DNA of 64,000 nucleotides from the NCBI RefSeq assembly GCF_009709575.1, contig NZ_WIXO01000001.1, positions 310,001-374,000 on the forward strand. Reading direction: 5' to 3'. The notes under the pieces are model-generated. The model was not told the DNA's origin and made no database searches. It was given only the letters and a program-made list of their open reading frames with translations. A program made the position numbers and the translations under genes. Source of the DNA: Streptomyces taklimakanensis. GTDB taxonomy: Bacteria > Actinomycetota > Actinomycetes > Streptomycetales > Streptomycetaceae. This document shows, in pieces, positions 49,142 to 57,468 of this stretch; position 1 is the first letter of the stretch; each line of letters starts with the position of its first letter.

Positions 49142-50161
49142 TCAGCAGCCGTCCTCACGCAGCGATCGCAGGTGGGCGGCGGAACGGCGGGCGAAGCGGA
49201 GGGAGTCGCCGGGGTTGTCGTGCTCGGCGATCCAGTGGTGGCCGCGGCGGCGGGAGAGCCGCTCCACACCGCCGATGAACCGCTCGTAGTCGATGTCGCC
49301 GTCACCGACGTCCGTCATGCGGTAGCCGTCGCGGGCCGACGGGTCCTCCTCGCCGTCCTTCACGTGGAAGAGCGGGTAGCGGTGCGGGGCGGCCAGGACG
49401 TAGTCGATCGGGTCGAAGGGCGCGGGCACGCCGTCGGGGCGGACGCCGAAGCGGAACTGCCCGCAGTACGCCCAGTAGATGTCCATCTCCAGGTGGACCA
49501 GGTCGGGGTCGGTCTCGGCCAACAGCACGTCGTACAGGCGCACGTCGGGCCGGTCGGAGGCGAAGGAGAACTCCTCGGCGTGGTTGTGCTGGTAGAACGT
49601 CATGCCGCGGGCGCGGGCGGCGGCGCCGTAGGTGTTGAAGTCCTCGGCGGCCCGCTTCCAGGCGTCCACCGTGGAGCCGTAGCGGAACGGCCCGCTGGCG
49701 GTGCCGATGTGCCGCAGCCCCAGCTCCTGGGCGTCGTCGAGGACCTTCTCCAGATTGGTGGCGAAGGTGTAGGCGTTCGGGTCGGAGGAGTGGTAGCCGA
49801 CGTGGCTGCCGACGGCCCGCAGCCCGTTGTCGCGGACCAGGCGACGCAGCCGCCGCAGGGAGATGGGTCCCGCCGAGCCCTGGGTGTAACCGGCGAACTC
49901 CACCTCCTCGTAGCCGTGGCGTCGCAGTTCCTCGAAGACGCGGGCGAAGCCGACGGTGGAGACCTGGTCGCGGAGGCTGTAGAGCTGGATGCCCAGCCGG
50001 CCCCGGGGGACCAGCCGGCGGGCGGGGCGGTGGGACTCGGCGGGGGCGGCCGTCGCGGTGCCGCCACCGACCGCTCCGAGCAGGGCGGCGGCACCTCCGG
50101 CCGCGACACCGAGGAATCCCCGGCGTCGCAGGGCGTGGGCGAGATCGTCGTTCGAGGTCAT
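49142..50161 (-). CDS. exported TIM-barrel sugar phosphate isomerase/epimerase family protein
   Basis: A 339-aa xylose-isomerase-like (AP endonuclease 2) barrel with a Tat signal at the N-terminus: LRRRGFLGVAAGGAAALLGA. Barrel motifs with metal-binding Glu/His: EEVEFAGYTQG, GSHVGYHS, HNHAEEFSF, HLEMDIYWA, FHVKDGEEDP, WIAEHDNPG. Probably an extracytoplasmic isomerase, epimerase or lyase for an oxidised sugar. It starts 54 bp after the phosphodiesterase gene and is the last gene of the Ebo-like cluster. An exported member next to an Ebo cluster fits a substrate handled outside the membrane. Confidence 0.88.
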   Translation of the reverse strand: MTSNDDLAHALRRRGFLGVAAGGAAALLGAVGGGTATAAPAESHRPARRLVPRGRLGIQLYSLRDQVSTVGFARVFEELRRHGYEEVEFAGYTQGSAGPISLRRLRRLVRDNGLRAVGSHVGYHSSDPNAYTFATNLEKVLDDAQELGLRHIGTASGPFRYGSTVDAWKRAAEDFNTYGAAARARGMTFYQHNHAEEFSFASDRPDVRLYDVLLAETDPDLVHLEMDIYWAYCGQFRFGVRPDGVPAPFDPIDYVLAAPHRYPLFHVKDGEEDPSARDGYRMTDVGDGDIDYERFIGGVERLSRRRGHHWIAEHDNPGDSLRFARRSAAHLRSLREDGC

Positions 50162-50215
50162 GTCGTGACTCCTTGGGTGGTCCGGCGGCGGTTTCGGCGG
50201 GTTCGGTGGGGGGCG

Positions 50216-51628
50216 TCAGGAGAGCCCGGCGAGATCGAGCAGAAGGGGTTTGACGTCGGTCGCGGCGAGGGTGCCGGCGGCGACGCCGGGCCGGGAGCAC
50301 AGCAGCACCGGTCCGTCGTCCTCGCCGGCGGGCGGACGGCCGTGGCTGCCGCGCACGGACGACGGGTCCAGGGGGACGACCGCCATCCGGTAGCGCAGGC
50401 CGAGTTTCTTGCGGGCGAGCGCGGAGGCCGCCCGGAGACGGACGTACGGGTCGAGGGGGTCCATGAAGAGCTCGGCCGGGTCGTAGCCGGGCTTGCGGTG
50501 GATCTCGACGGTGCGGGCGAAGTCGGGGGCGCGGGCGTCGTCGAGCCAGTAGTAGTAGGTGAACCAGGCACCGGGTTCGGCGATCGCCACCAACTCCCCG
50601 GAGCGGGGATGGTCCAGGCCGTGGGCCTTCTTGCCCTCGTCGTCGAGGAGGCGTTCGACGCCGGGCAGGCCGTCGAGGGCGGCGCGGGTGGCGTCGAGGT
50701 CCTCGGGGCGGCGGACGTAGACGTGGGCGATCTGGTGGTCGGCGACGGCGAAGGCCCGGGAAGCCGTCGGGTCCAGGTACTCCATGCCGTCCTGGGTGTG
50801 GACCTCCAGCAGTCCGGCCCGGCGCAGGGCCCGGTTGACGTCCACGGGTCGGTCGACGGCGGTGATGCCGTACTCGGAGAGGACGACGACCGTGCGTCCC
50901 TCGGCACGGGCGTCGTCCAGCAGCGGCGCCAGGATCCGGTCCAGGTCGGCGGCGGCGGCGAGGGAGCGCGGGTCGTCGGGGCCGTGGCGCTGGAGGTCGT
51001 AGTCCAGGTGGGGGACGTAGGTCAGGACGAGGTCAAGGGCGCGGGTGCGCAGGACGTGTCGGGTGGCGTCGACGATCCACCGCGAGGAGGTCAGGTCGGC
51101 GCCCGGGCCCCAGTAGTGGAACAGCGGGAAGGTGCCCAGCTCGTCGGTGAGCTCGTCGTGCAGGGCGGGGGGCCGGGTGTAGCAGTCGGGTTCCTTGCGC
51201 CCGTCGGCGCGGTAGACGGGGCGCGGGGTGACGGTGTAGTCGGTGTCGGCGCCCATGGCGTACCACCAACAGATGTTGGCCACCGTGTAGCCGGGGTGGA
51301 CGCGGCGGGCGGCGTCCCACAGCCTGTCGCCGCCGACGAGGCGGTTGTGCTGCCGCCACAGCAGCACCTCGCCGAGGTCGCGGAAGTACCAGCCGTTGCC
51401 GACGATGCCGTGCTCGGCGGGGGTGGTGCCGGTGAGGAAGGTGGCCTGGGCGGAGCAGGTGACGGCGGGCAGCACGGTGCCCAGGGACGCGCGGGAGCCG
51501 GTCTCGGCCAGGGCGCGCAGGCGGGGCATGTGCTCCAGCAGTCGGGGGGTGAGGCCCACGACGTCGAGGACGAGGAGCGGGGCGGGTCGGCGGCCCGTGG
51601 CCGGGGCCGGTCGCGGGTCCGGGCTCAC
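50216..51628 (-). CDS. alkaline phosphatase superfamily phosphodiesterase (EboF-like)
   Basis: A 470-aa nucleotide pyrophosphatase/phosphodiesterase-type enzyme without a signal peptide. LVLDVVGLTPRLLEH holds the first metal Asp, TVLPAVTCSAQATFLTGTTP the nucleophile Thr, and PHLDYDLQRHGP and VLSEYGITAV further metal ligands. The GTG overlaps the EboE stop by 4 nt and is preceded by AAGGAG. In ebo loci of other bacteria a member of this superfamily is encoded beside EboE. Possible role: removal of a phosphate diester from the transported metabolite. Confidence 0.9.
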   Translation of the reverse strand: MSPDPRPAPATGRRPAPLLVLDVVGLTPRLLEHMPRLRALAETGSRASLGTVLPAVTCSAQATFLTGTTPAEHGIVGNGWYFRDLGEVLLWRQHNRLVGGDRLWDAARRVHPGYTVANICWWYAMGADTDYTVTPRPVYRADGRKEPDCYTRPPALHDELTDELGTFPLFHYWGPGADLTSSRWIVDATRHVLRTRALDLVLTYVPHLDYDLQRHGPDDPRSLAAAADLDRILAPLLDDARAEGRTVVVLSEYGITAVDRPVDVNRALRRAGLLEVHTQDGMEYLDPTASRAFAVADHQIAHVYVRRPEDLDATRAALDGLPGVERLLDDEGKKAHGLDHPRSGELVAIAEPGAWFTYYYWLDDARAPDFARTVEIHRKPGYDPAELFMDPLDPYVRLRAASALARKKLGLRYRMAVVPLDPSSVRGSHGRPPAGEDDGPVLLCSRPGVAAGTLAATDVKPLLLDLAGLS

Positions 51629-52809
51629 GGCAGCTCCTTGAGGCCGAGATCGGTCAGCAGGTCGCGGGCGAGGCCGAGTTCGGCGGCGATGCCGTCGGCG
51701 AGCTGCGCCCGGGTGCGGGGGCGCAGTGCGGGCGGGAGGGCCTGCCAGGTGTAGGTCTCCACCTCCAGGTGGTGGGTGAGGGGCGCGGGACCGCCGACGA
51801 GCCGGGCCAGGGTGGCGCGCAGCACGGGCAGGGTGGAGGTGAGCGGGGACTCGGGGGCGGCGTGCAGGGGCATGTGGAAGTGGGCGCGCCAGGGGCCGGT
51901 GGCGGGCAGGGGGCCGTCGGCGGCGAGGGCCCGGTCGAGGTCGTCGGTGCCCAGGACGGTGCCGTCGGGGGCGCGGGTGCGGGTCTGGTGCAGGAACCTC
52001 GGTTCGGCGAAGGCGGCGAGCGCTTCCCGTACGGCCGGTTCGTGCGGGTCGTCGGCGTGGAGGGCGGTCGAGAGCTGGGCCTTGACGATGGGGACCCCGG
52101 CCGAGGCCAGCCCGTCCAGGGCCTGGTCGGGTTCTTCGAACACGGTGGCCAGGTGGCAGGTGTCCAGGCAGACGCCGACCCACTCGCGCGGCGGGGCTCC
52201 GCGGGCCGTGAGGGCGCGGACGGCGTCGGCGGTGGTCTCGACGGCGCAGCCGGGCTCCGGCTCCAACCCGATGCGGACGGATCGGCCGGTCAGCTCCCGC
52301 AGGGCGCCGAGCCGGCCGGCGAGGGTGGTGAGCGCGCCGTGCGCGGTCTCGGCGCGGTGGGCGTCGAAGCCGGTGCGCCAGGCGAGCGGCAGGGTGGAGA
52401 CACTGCCCTCGGTGACGTCGTCGGGCAGCAGCGCCGCGAGCAGCCGGACGAGGTCGGTGGTGTGTTCCAGGCGGGCCGGTTCGGTCCAGTCGGGCCGGTA
52501 GACGCGGTGTTTGACGACCTGGTCGCCGAACCCCCGGTAGGGGAACCCGTTGAGGGTGACGACCTCCAGGCCGCAGCGGTCGAGTTCGGCGCGCAGGGCA
52601 CGGACGGCGGCGGGGTCGGCGATCAGCGCGCGGGCCGCGTCGCGGGCGAGCCACAGTCCGATGCCGAGCCGGTCGCGGCCCAGTCGGCGGCGAACCGGCT
52701 CGCAGTGGTCCCGGAGCTGGGCGAGGACGCCGTCGAGGTTCTCGGCGGGATGGACGTTGGTGCAGTAGGCGAGGTGGACGGTGGAGCCGTCGGGGTGGCG
52801 GAAGCGCAT
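51625..52809 (-). CDS. eboE: metabolite traffic protein EboE
   Basis: A 394-aa xylose-isomerase-like barrel of the EboE family: HLAYCTNVHPAENLDGVLAQ at the start, EVVTLNGFPYRGFGD, GLEPEPGCAVETTADAV, GVCLDTCHLATVFE, AHFHMPLHA and the C-terminal HHLEVETYTWQALPP. These are the hallmark blocks of the family. It starts 3 bp after the TatD stop and overlaps the phosphodiesterase gene by 4 nt. EboE proteins occur with EboA-C in clusters linked to export of a biosynthetic precursor; the reaction is unknown. Confidence 0.93.
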   Translation of the reverse strand: MRFRHPDGSTVHLAYCTNVHPAENLDGVLAQLRDHCEPVRRRLGRDRLGIGLWLARDAARALIADPAAVRALRAELDRCGLEVVTLNGFPYRGFGDQVVKHRVYRPDWTEPARLEHTTDLVRLLAALLPDDVTEGSVSTLPLAWRTGFDAHRAETAHGALTTLAGRLGALRELTGRSVRIGLEPEPGCAVETTADAVRALTARGAPPREWVGVCLDTCHLATVFEEPDQALDGLASAGVPIVKAQLSTALHADDPHEPAVREALAAFAEPRFLHQTRTRAPDGTVLGTDDLDRALAADGPLPATGPWRAHFHMPLHAAPESPLTSTLPVLRATLARLVGGPAPLTHHLEVETYTWQALPPALRPRTRAQLADGIAAELGLARDLLTDLGLKELP

Positions 52810-52812
52810 CGC

Positions 52813-53661
52813 TCACTCCCCCCCGCGCAGGATGGAGTTGCCCTCGTGGGTCGCTCCGGGGTCCGCCACGTCGAGATCGAGACGGCCGCCGATACCGAAG
52901 AAGGCGACCGGGTTGCGCCACAGCACCCGATCGACGTCGTCCTCGTCGAAGCCGGCGGCGAGCATGGCGTCGCCGACCCCGCGGGTCTTCAACGGGTCGC
53001 TCCTGCCCCAGTCGGCGGCCGAGTTGACCAGCACCTTCTCCGGGCCGTACGCCTTGAGGATCGCGACCATGCGGTCCTCGTCCATCTTGGTGTCGGGGTA
53101 GACGGAGAAGCCGAGCCAGCAACCGGCGTCCTTGGCCTCCCTCACCGTCGTCTCGTTGAGGTGGTCGAGCAGGACGTGCTCGACGGGGAGCGCGGACTCC
53201 CGCACGACGTCGAGGGTGCGGAGCAGCCCGGCGAGCTTGTCGCGGTGGGGGGTGTGGACGAGCGCGGGCAGGTCGTGGTCGGCGGCGAGTTGGAGCTGGG
53301 CGGCCAGGGCGGTGTCCTCGGCCGGCGTCATCGAGTCGTAGCCGATCTCGCCGACGGCGACGACACCGTCCTTGACGAGGTAGCGGGGCAGCGCCTCCAG
53401 GACGGGGACGCAGCGCGGGTCGTTGGCCTCCTTGGGGTTCAGGGCGATGGTGCAGTGGTGGGCGATGCCGTACTGGGCGGCGCGGAAGGGCTCCCAGCCC
53501 AGGAGGGAGTCGAAGTAGTCGAGGAAGCTCTCGGGCGAGGTACGGGGTTGGCCGAGCCAGAAGGACGGTTCGACGACGGCCCGGACCCCGGCGGCGTACA
53601 TGGCCTCGTAGTCGTCGGTGGTGCGGGAGGTCATGTGGATGTGCGGGTCGAAGATGCGCAT
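52813..53661 (-). CDS. eboB: TatD-family metal-dependent hydrolase (EboB-like)
   Basis: A 282-aa amidohydrolase-fold protein. MRIFDPHIHMTSRT holds the first His pair, VGEIGYDSM the Glu, LVHTPHRDK and VLLDHLNE further metal ligands, and NSAADWGRSDP the last Asp. It is of the subgroup found in ebo loci rather than the DNase-type TatD. Start and EboA stop share one base (TGATG). Substrate unknown; a phosphate ester or lactone would fit the fold. Confidence 0.88.
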   Translation of the reverse strand: MRIFDPHIHMTSRTTDDYEAMYAAGVRAVVEPSFWLGQPRTSPESFLDYFDSLLGWEPFRAAQYGIAHHCTIALNPKEANDPRCVPVLEALPRYLVKDGVVAVGEIGYDSMTPAEDTALAAQLQLAADHDLPALVHTPHRDKLAGLLRTLDVVRESALPVEHVLLDHLNETTVREAKDAGCWLGFSVYPDTKMDEDRMVAILKAYGPEKVLVNSAADWGRSDPLKTRGVGDAMLAAGFDEDDVDRVLWRNPVAFFGIGGRLDLDVADPGATHEGNSILRGGE

Positions 53662-54341
53662 CAGCCCTCCTCGGGGTGGGGGGTGGCGGCCAGGTCCAGC
53701 ACGCGGTGGAGGTCGTCGGGGACGGCACGGCCGGCGGCGGCGCGCTCGGCCGCGTGGTCGCGGAGCATCCGTGCCAGTTCGGCGTCGCCGCGGGCGCGCT
53801 CCTCCAGGCCGGCCACGGCGGACACCGGCACGCCGGTGAACAGGCATTTCAGGACGGCGTGGCGCCAGGCGTGGGCGTCGATGTGTTCCGCGGCGTACGG
53901 GCCGACGGCCGCGGCCACCAGGGTGGTGTCGTTGGTGCGCAGGGCGTCCTCGACGATCGGTACGGCACCTTGGCCGACGTCGAGGTGGGGCAGGGCGAGC
54001 AGGACGGCGCGCCGTTCGGCGGCGGTTCCGTGCCCGTACAGTCGCGCCAGGGTGGCGGCGTCGGCCCGTGCCGTCCGGAGCAGCAGCACGCGCGCGGCGT
54101 CGGCCGTGTCGGTGGCGGCGGCGCCGACCGGCGCGGTGGCGGCGGTGGGGCGGCAGTGGCGGCCGGCGGACGCGAAGCGGAGCTCCCAGGCGGGGGGCCC
54201 GGTGCGCGGGGCCTCCCCCGCTCCGTCCTCGGCCGCTCGCACGGCCTCGGCCAGGGCCCGGTCCAGCCATTCCCGGCCCGCCCGATCCAGCCGTGCCGCG
54301 ATCTCCCTCCGGAGGCCGGCGACGGTGCCGTCGGTCAGCAC
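53661..54341 (-). CDS. eboA: EboA domain-containing protein
   Basis: A 226-aa all-helical cytosolic protein with the EboA pattern: a first half with REWLDRALAEAVRAA, then DAARVLLLRTARADAATLAR, ERRAVLLALPHLDVG, ALRTNDTTLVAAAVGPYA and WRHAVLKCLFTGVPVSAVAG. The GTG at 54341 has GGAGG upstream and overlaps the preceding barrel gene by 7 nt. Function unknown. Its presence identifies the cluster. Confidence 0.9.
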   Translation of the reverse strand: MLTDGTVAGLRREIAARLDRAGREWLDRALAEAVRAAEDGAGEAPRTGPPAWELRFASAGRHCRPTAATAPVGAAATDTADAARVLLLRTARADAATLARLYGHGTAAERRAVLLALPHLDVGQGAVPIVEDALRTNDTTLVAAAVGPYAAEHIDAHAWRHAVLKCLFTGVPVSAVAGLEERARGDAELARMLRDHAAERAAAGRAVPDDLHRVLDLAATPHPEEG

Positions 54342-55204
54342 GGTGCGCCTCCGGCGGTCCGGTCCGCATCGCGGAGGAAGGCGATGGACGCGGCGGCCAG
54401 CTCGGGGCCGGCGTGGGAGTCGCGGGGCAGTTCGACGCCGACCAGGCCGCCGTACCCGGCCTCGTGGAGCGCGGCCAGCACCGGGGGGAAGTCGATCTCC
54501 CCCGCGCCGAAGGGCAGGTGTTCGTGGACTCCGCGGCGCATGTCCTCGATCTGGACGTGGCGCAGCCAGGGCGCGGCGGCACGGACGCAGTCGGCGGGCG
54601 GGTCCGGCTCCAGGCACTGGCAGTGGCCGATGTCCAGGGTCAGGCCCAGCCCGTCGGGGTCGCCGAGGTCCGTGCGCAGGCGGTGGAAGCCGGCCAGGTC
54701 GGCGAGGAGGTGGCCCGGTTCGGGTTCGACCGCGAGCGGGACGCCCGCGGCGCGGGCCGCCGCCAGGACGGGGGCGACGGTCTCCGCCAACCGTTTCCAG
54801 GCCGTCTCCGGATCGGTGTCGGGCGGGGTGCGCCCGCTGAAGCAGTGCACGGCCGTCGCACCGAGGTCTCCGGCGATCCGTACGGCCGTCAGCAGCAGTT
54901 CCACGCGCGCGGTGCGGGCGTCGGGGTCCGGATCGAGGAGGGTGGGGTGGTGTTTGCGGCGTGGGTCGAGCACGTAGCGCGCCCCGGTCTCGACGGCGAC
55001 GGCCAGCCCCAGGCGGTCCAGTCGACGGGCGACGTGCCGGGTGCGGGAGGCCAGTTCGGGGGCCGGGGCGAGCGGATCCAGGTGCATGTGGTCGAGGGTC
55101 AGGCCGACGCCGTCGTAGCCGAGGTCGGCGAGCAGGTCGAGGGCGTCGTCGAGGCGCAGGTCGGCGAGTCCGTTGGTGCCGTAGGCCAAGCGCAGGCGGG
55201 TCAT
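54335..55204 (-). CDS. sugar phosphate isomerase/epimerase (TIM barrel) of the Ebo-like cluster
   Basis: A 289-aa xylose-isomerase-like barrel with metal residues in VETGARYVLDP, AVEPEPGHLLAD, LTLDIGHCQCLEP, RHVQIEDMRRGVHEHLP and VGVELPRDSHAG. It resembles inosose or hydroxypyruvate-type isomerases. Both neighbours overlap it (UbiA by 4 nt, EboA by 7 nt), so it is an integral part of the unit. The inositol-phosphate-synthase-like gene two positions upstream makes an inositol-derived substrate worth considering. Confidence 0.9.
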   Translation of the reverse strand: MTRLRLAYGTNGLADLRLDDALDLLADLGYDGVGLTLDHMHLDPLAPAPELASRTRHVARRLDRLGLAVAVETGARYVLDPRRKHHPTLLDPDPDARTARVELLLTAVRIAGDLGATAVHCFSGRTPPDTDPETAWKRLAETVAPVLAAARAAGVPLAVEPEPGHLLADLAGFHRLRTDLGDPDGLGLTLDIGHCQCLEPDPPADCVRAAAPWLRHVQIEDMRRGVHEHLPFGAGEIDFPPVLAALHEAGYGGLVGVELPRDSHAGPELAAASIAFLRDADRTAGGAPC

Positions 55205-56106
55205 GTGGGACTGACCTTTCGGGACAGGCGGCGGGCGATCGGCAGCAGCGCGAGCAGCGGCAGTCCGAGCGTCGGCGCGCCGGCGCGCGCGGCGAGCGCG
55301 GCCTGGAGCGGGATCATGGCGCGGATCCCGCCGCCGACGGCCCGCCGGGTGAGGTGCGGCGACGGGTTGAGGGCGGCGTGGACGTACGGTCGGGCGGCGG
55401 TGGCGCCGTACGCGATGCAGAGCCCGGCGGTGGCGGACGAGCGGAGCCCTTCGGGCCGGGCGGGACGGCCGGCCAGGGCGCGGGAGACCGCGGCCGTGGT
55501 GGCCAGCGCGGCCAACGGGGGCAGGGCCGTGCCGCCCCGCTCCTCGTGTCGGGAGACGGCGGTGACGGCGAGGGTGTGGGCGCCGAGCAGCGCGGCCGAC
55601 GGCAGGGCGCGCCGCACGGCGTGGCGCGCGTCCCGCACGGCCGGCGCCGTGGCCGTCGCGCCGAGGAGGAGATCCAGGGCACGGGCGCCGGCCATGGCCA
55701 GGGGGCCGGCCGGGGTGTTCTTCAGCCGCAGGTCGTAGGCCCACACCGTGCCGGCCAGGGCGCCGGCCGTGACCAGGGCGGGCCGGCCGGCCGCCGCGGC
55801 CAGGCCCAGCCCGGCGACGGTGAGCCCGGTCGCGGCGGCCAGGGCCGCGCCGGGGGTCACGCGGCCGGACGGCAGCGGCCGGTGGGGACGCTCGGCGGCG
55901 TCGACGTCGCGGTCGGCCCAGTCGTTGAGCGCCATGCCCGCCTCGTAGAGGCAGACGGAGGCGCCGGCGGCGAGCGCGCCACGGCGGCCGGGGGCCCGTC
56001 CGGCGGCGGCCGCGCCGGCGAGGACGTCGCCGGGGACGGTGCACAGGGCGGAGACCCGCAGCAGCTCGGCCCAGGCCCGTCGCCGTCCGCTCCCGCGCGC
56101 GTTCAC
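55201..56106 (-). CDS. eboC: UbiA-like prenyltransferase-fold membrane protein (EboC)
   Basis: A 301-aa membrane protein with about eight helices. The first Asp-rich motif is NDWADRDVDAAERPHRPLPS; the second, YDLRLKNTPAG, is short and lacks the full DxxxD, as in the EboC branch. It may attach a polyprenyl chain or act in transport of a prenylated carrier. The GTG overlaps the upstream gene stop by 4 nt (GTGA). Family assignment is good; activity unproven. Confidence 0.9.
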   Translation of the reverse strand: MNARGSGRRRAWAELLRVSALCTVPGDVLAGAAAAGRAPGRRGALAAGASVCLYEAGMALNDWADRDVDAAERPHRPLPSGRVTPGAALAAATGLTVAGLGLAAAAGRPALVTAGALAGTVWAYDLRLKNTPAGPLAMAGARALDLLLGATATAPAVRDARHAVRRALPSAALLGAHTLAVTAVSRHEERGGTALPPLAALATTAAVSRALAGRPARPEGLRSSATAGLCIAYGATAARPYVHAALNPSPHLTRRAVGGGIRAMIPLQAALAARAGAPTLGLPLLALLPIARRLSRKVSPT

Positions 56107-57296
56107 GACTCCCCCCGGAGGCGGTCGGCGAAGGCGAGCAGGGCGCGCCACTGCTCGGCCAGGTCGGACGGGGCGCCCGGATCCGGGTCCTTGAAGAAGA
56201 AACCCAGTTCGGGGAGGGGGCCGGAGATTCCGGTGGCGTGGGCGGCCGCGACCAGCCGGGCGAGGTCGAGGACGAGGGGCGCGGCCAGTGCGGAGTCGCA
56301 CCCCTGCCAGATGGTCTGCAGGACCATCCGGGAGCCGAGGAACCCCTCGAAGGCGATGTGGTCCCAGGCGGTCTTCCAGTCGCCGAGGGACGGCACGTCG
56401 TCGATGTGGACCCTCCCCTCGGGGACCGAGCCGAGGGTGTCGGCCAGCACCCGGGCCTTGCCCGCGTTCTTGGCCGCCGCGGCGGCGGGGTCGGCGAGGG
56501 CGGCGCCGTCCCCGCCGCCGAGGAGGTTGGTTCCGGACCAGGCGCGCACCGTGAGGGCCCGGTGGAGGAACATCGGCGCGAGCACCGACCGCAGCAGGGT
56601 CTGCCCGGTCTTGCCGTCGCGGCCCGCGTGGGGCAGCCCGCGGTGGGCGACCGCGTCCGCCAGCGCGGGATGGCGCAGTCCGGCGGAGGGGGTGAAGTTG
56701 ACGTAGGGGCAGCCGGCGCGGAGGGCGGCGGCCGCGTAGAGGGAACTGGGCGGCAGGCGGTCGTCGCCGGGCGCGGGGACCGGCTCGGTGGTGGCGACGT
56801 TGACGACGACGGTGCGGTCGAGCCCGTGGTCGGTCGTGAAGGCGGCGAGGTCGGCGGCGAAGGAGTCGATCATCTCCTCGTCGGTGCGGTCCTCACCGGG
56901 CCGGGGTCCGCCGGGGCGGATGGCGGCGTCGACGGCGGCCAGTTCGGCGTGGACGGCGGCCGGGAGTCCGTGGGGCAGGACGCCGCCCGTCACCAGGGCC
57001 TCGGCGCGTTTGGGCAGGGGGCAGCCGGAGGTGTCGTGGCCGCCGATGACCAGGTCCGCCAGGGGCGGCAGTCCGCAACCGGCGAAGGGCGCGGTCTCGG
57101 TGACCATGCCGGTGGGCGGGTGCAGCCCCGCGGTGACCGCCGCCCAGCCGGCCGTCACGGTGGTGCCGACGGATCCGCGCGCGCCGAGCAGCCAGACCCC
57201 GGTGCGGGGTCTGGGGGGTCCGTGCGGCCCGGTCTCGCCGTGGGTACCGGAGTCGGTGGCGGCGAAGGAGGGCTGGTCGGGGCGGTCGGTGGTCAT
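56103..57296 (-). CDS. inositol-3-phosphate synthase-like protein heading the Ebo-like cluster
   Basis: A 397-aa NAD-dependent isomerase of the myo-inositol-phosphate synthase family. It shows WLLGARGSVGTTV (NAD), VVNVATTEP, CPYVNFTPSAG, GRDGKTGQTLLRSVLAPMF and WSGTNLLGGGDGAAL, the expected active-site blocks including the catalytic Lys. It could make inositol-3-phosphate or a related cyclitol. In cyanobacterial ebo loci a dehydroquinate-synthase-like enzyme (another NAD-dependent cyclase) is encoded here instead, so this may fill the same slot. It is the first gene of the unit, 172 bp after the ThuA-DUF1080 gene, with a hairpin between. Confidence 0.88.
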   Translation of the reverse strand: MTTDRPDQPSFAATDSGTHGETGPHGPPRPRTGVWLLGARGSVGTTVTAGWAAVTAGLHPPTGMVTETAPFAGCGLPPLADLVIGGHDTSGCPLPKRAEALVTGGVLPHGLPAAVHAELAAVDAAIRPGGPRPGEDRTDEEMIDSFAADLAAFTTDHGLDRTVVVNVATTEPVPAPGDDRLPPSSLYAAAALRAGCPYVNFTPSAGLRHPALADAVAHRGLPHAGRDGKTGQTLLRSVLAPMFLHRALTVRAWSGTNLLGGGDGAALADPAAAAAKNAGKARVLADTLGSVPEGRVHIDDVPSLGDWKTAWDHIAFEGFLGSRMVLQTIWQGCDSALAAPLVLDLARLVAAAHATGISGPLPELGFFFKDPDPGAPSDLAEQWRALLAFADRLRGES

Positions 57297-57373
57297 GGCT
57301 GCCTCCCGTGGGGTGAGTGGCGCGGCACTGCTCGGGCGGGGCTCGGGGAACGGCGGGGTGGGGCGTGGGGGTC

Positions 57374-57412
57374 GGCGGCGGGCGGTGGGTCGGCGGTCCC
57401 CCGCCCGCCGCC
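57374..57412 (-). terminator. hairpin between the ThuA-DUF1080 gene and the Ebo-like cluster
   Basis: GGCGGCGGGCGG (57374-57385) pairs with CCGCCCGCCGCC (57401-57412) around a 15-nt loop. It may end the ThuA-DUF1080 transcript or only weaken read-through into the cluster. Confidence 0.5.
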
Positions 57413-57468
57413 GGAGCCGCCGCGGCCCCCCGCGGGCCGACGGCGACCGGACCTGTGGGGACGGCGGG

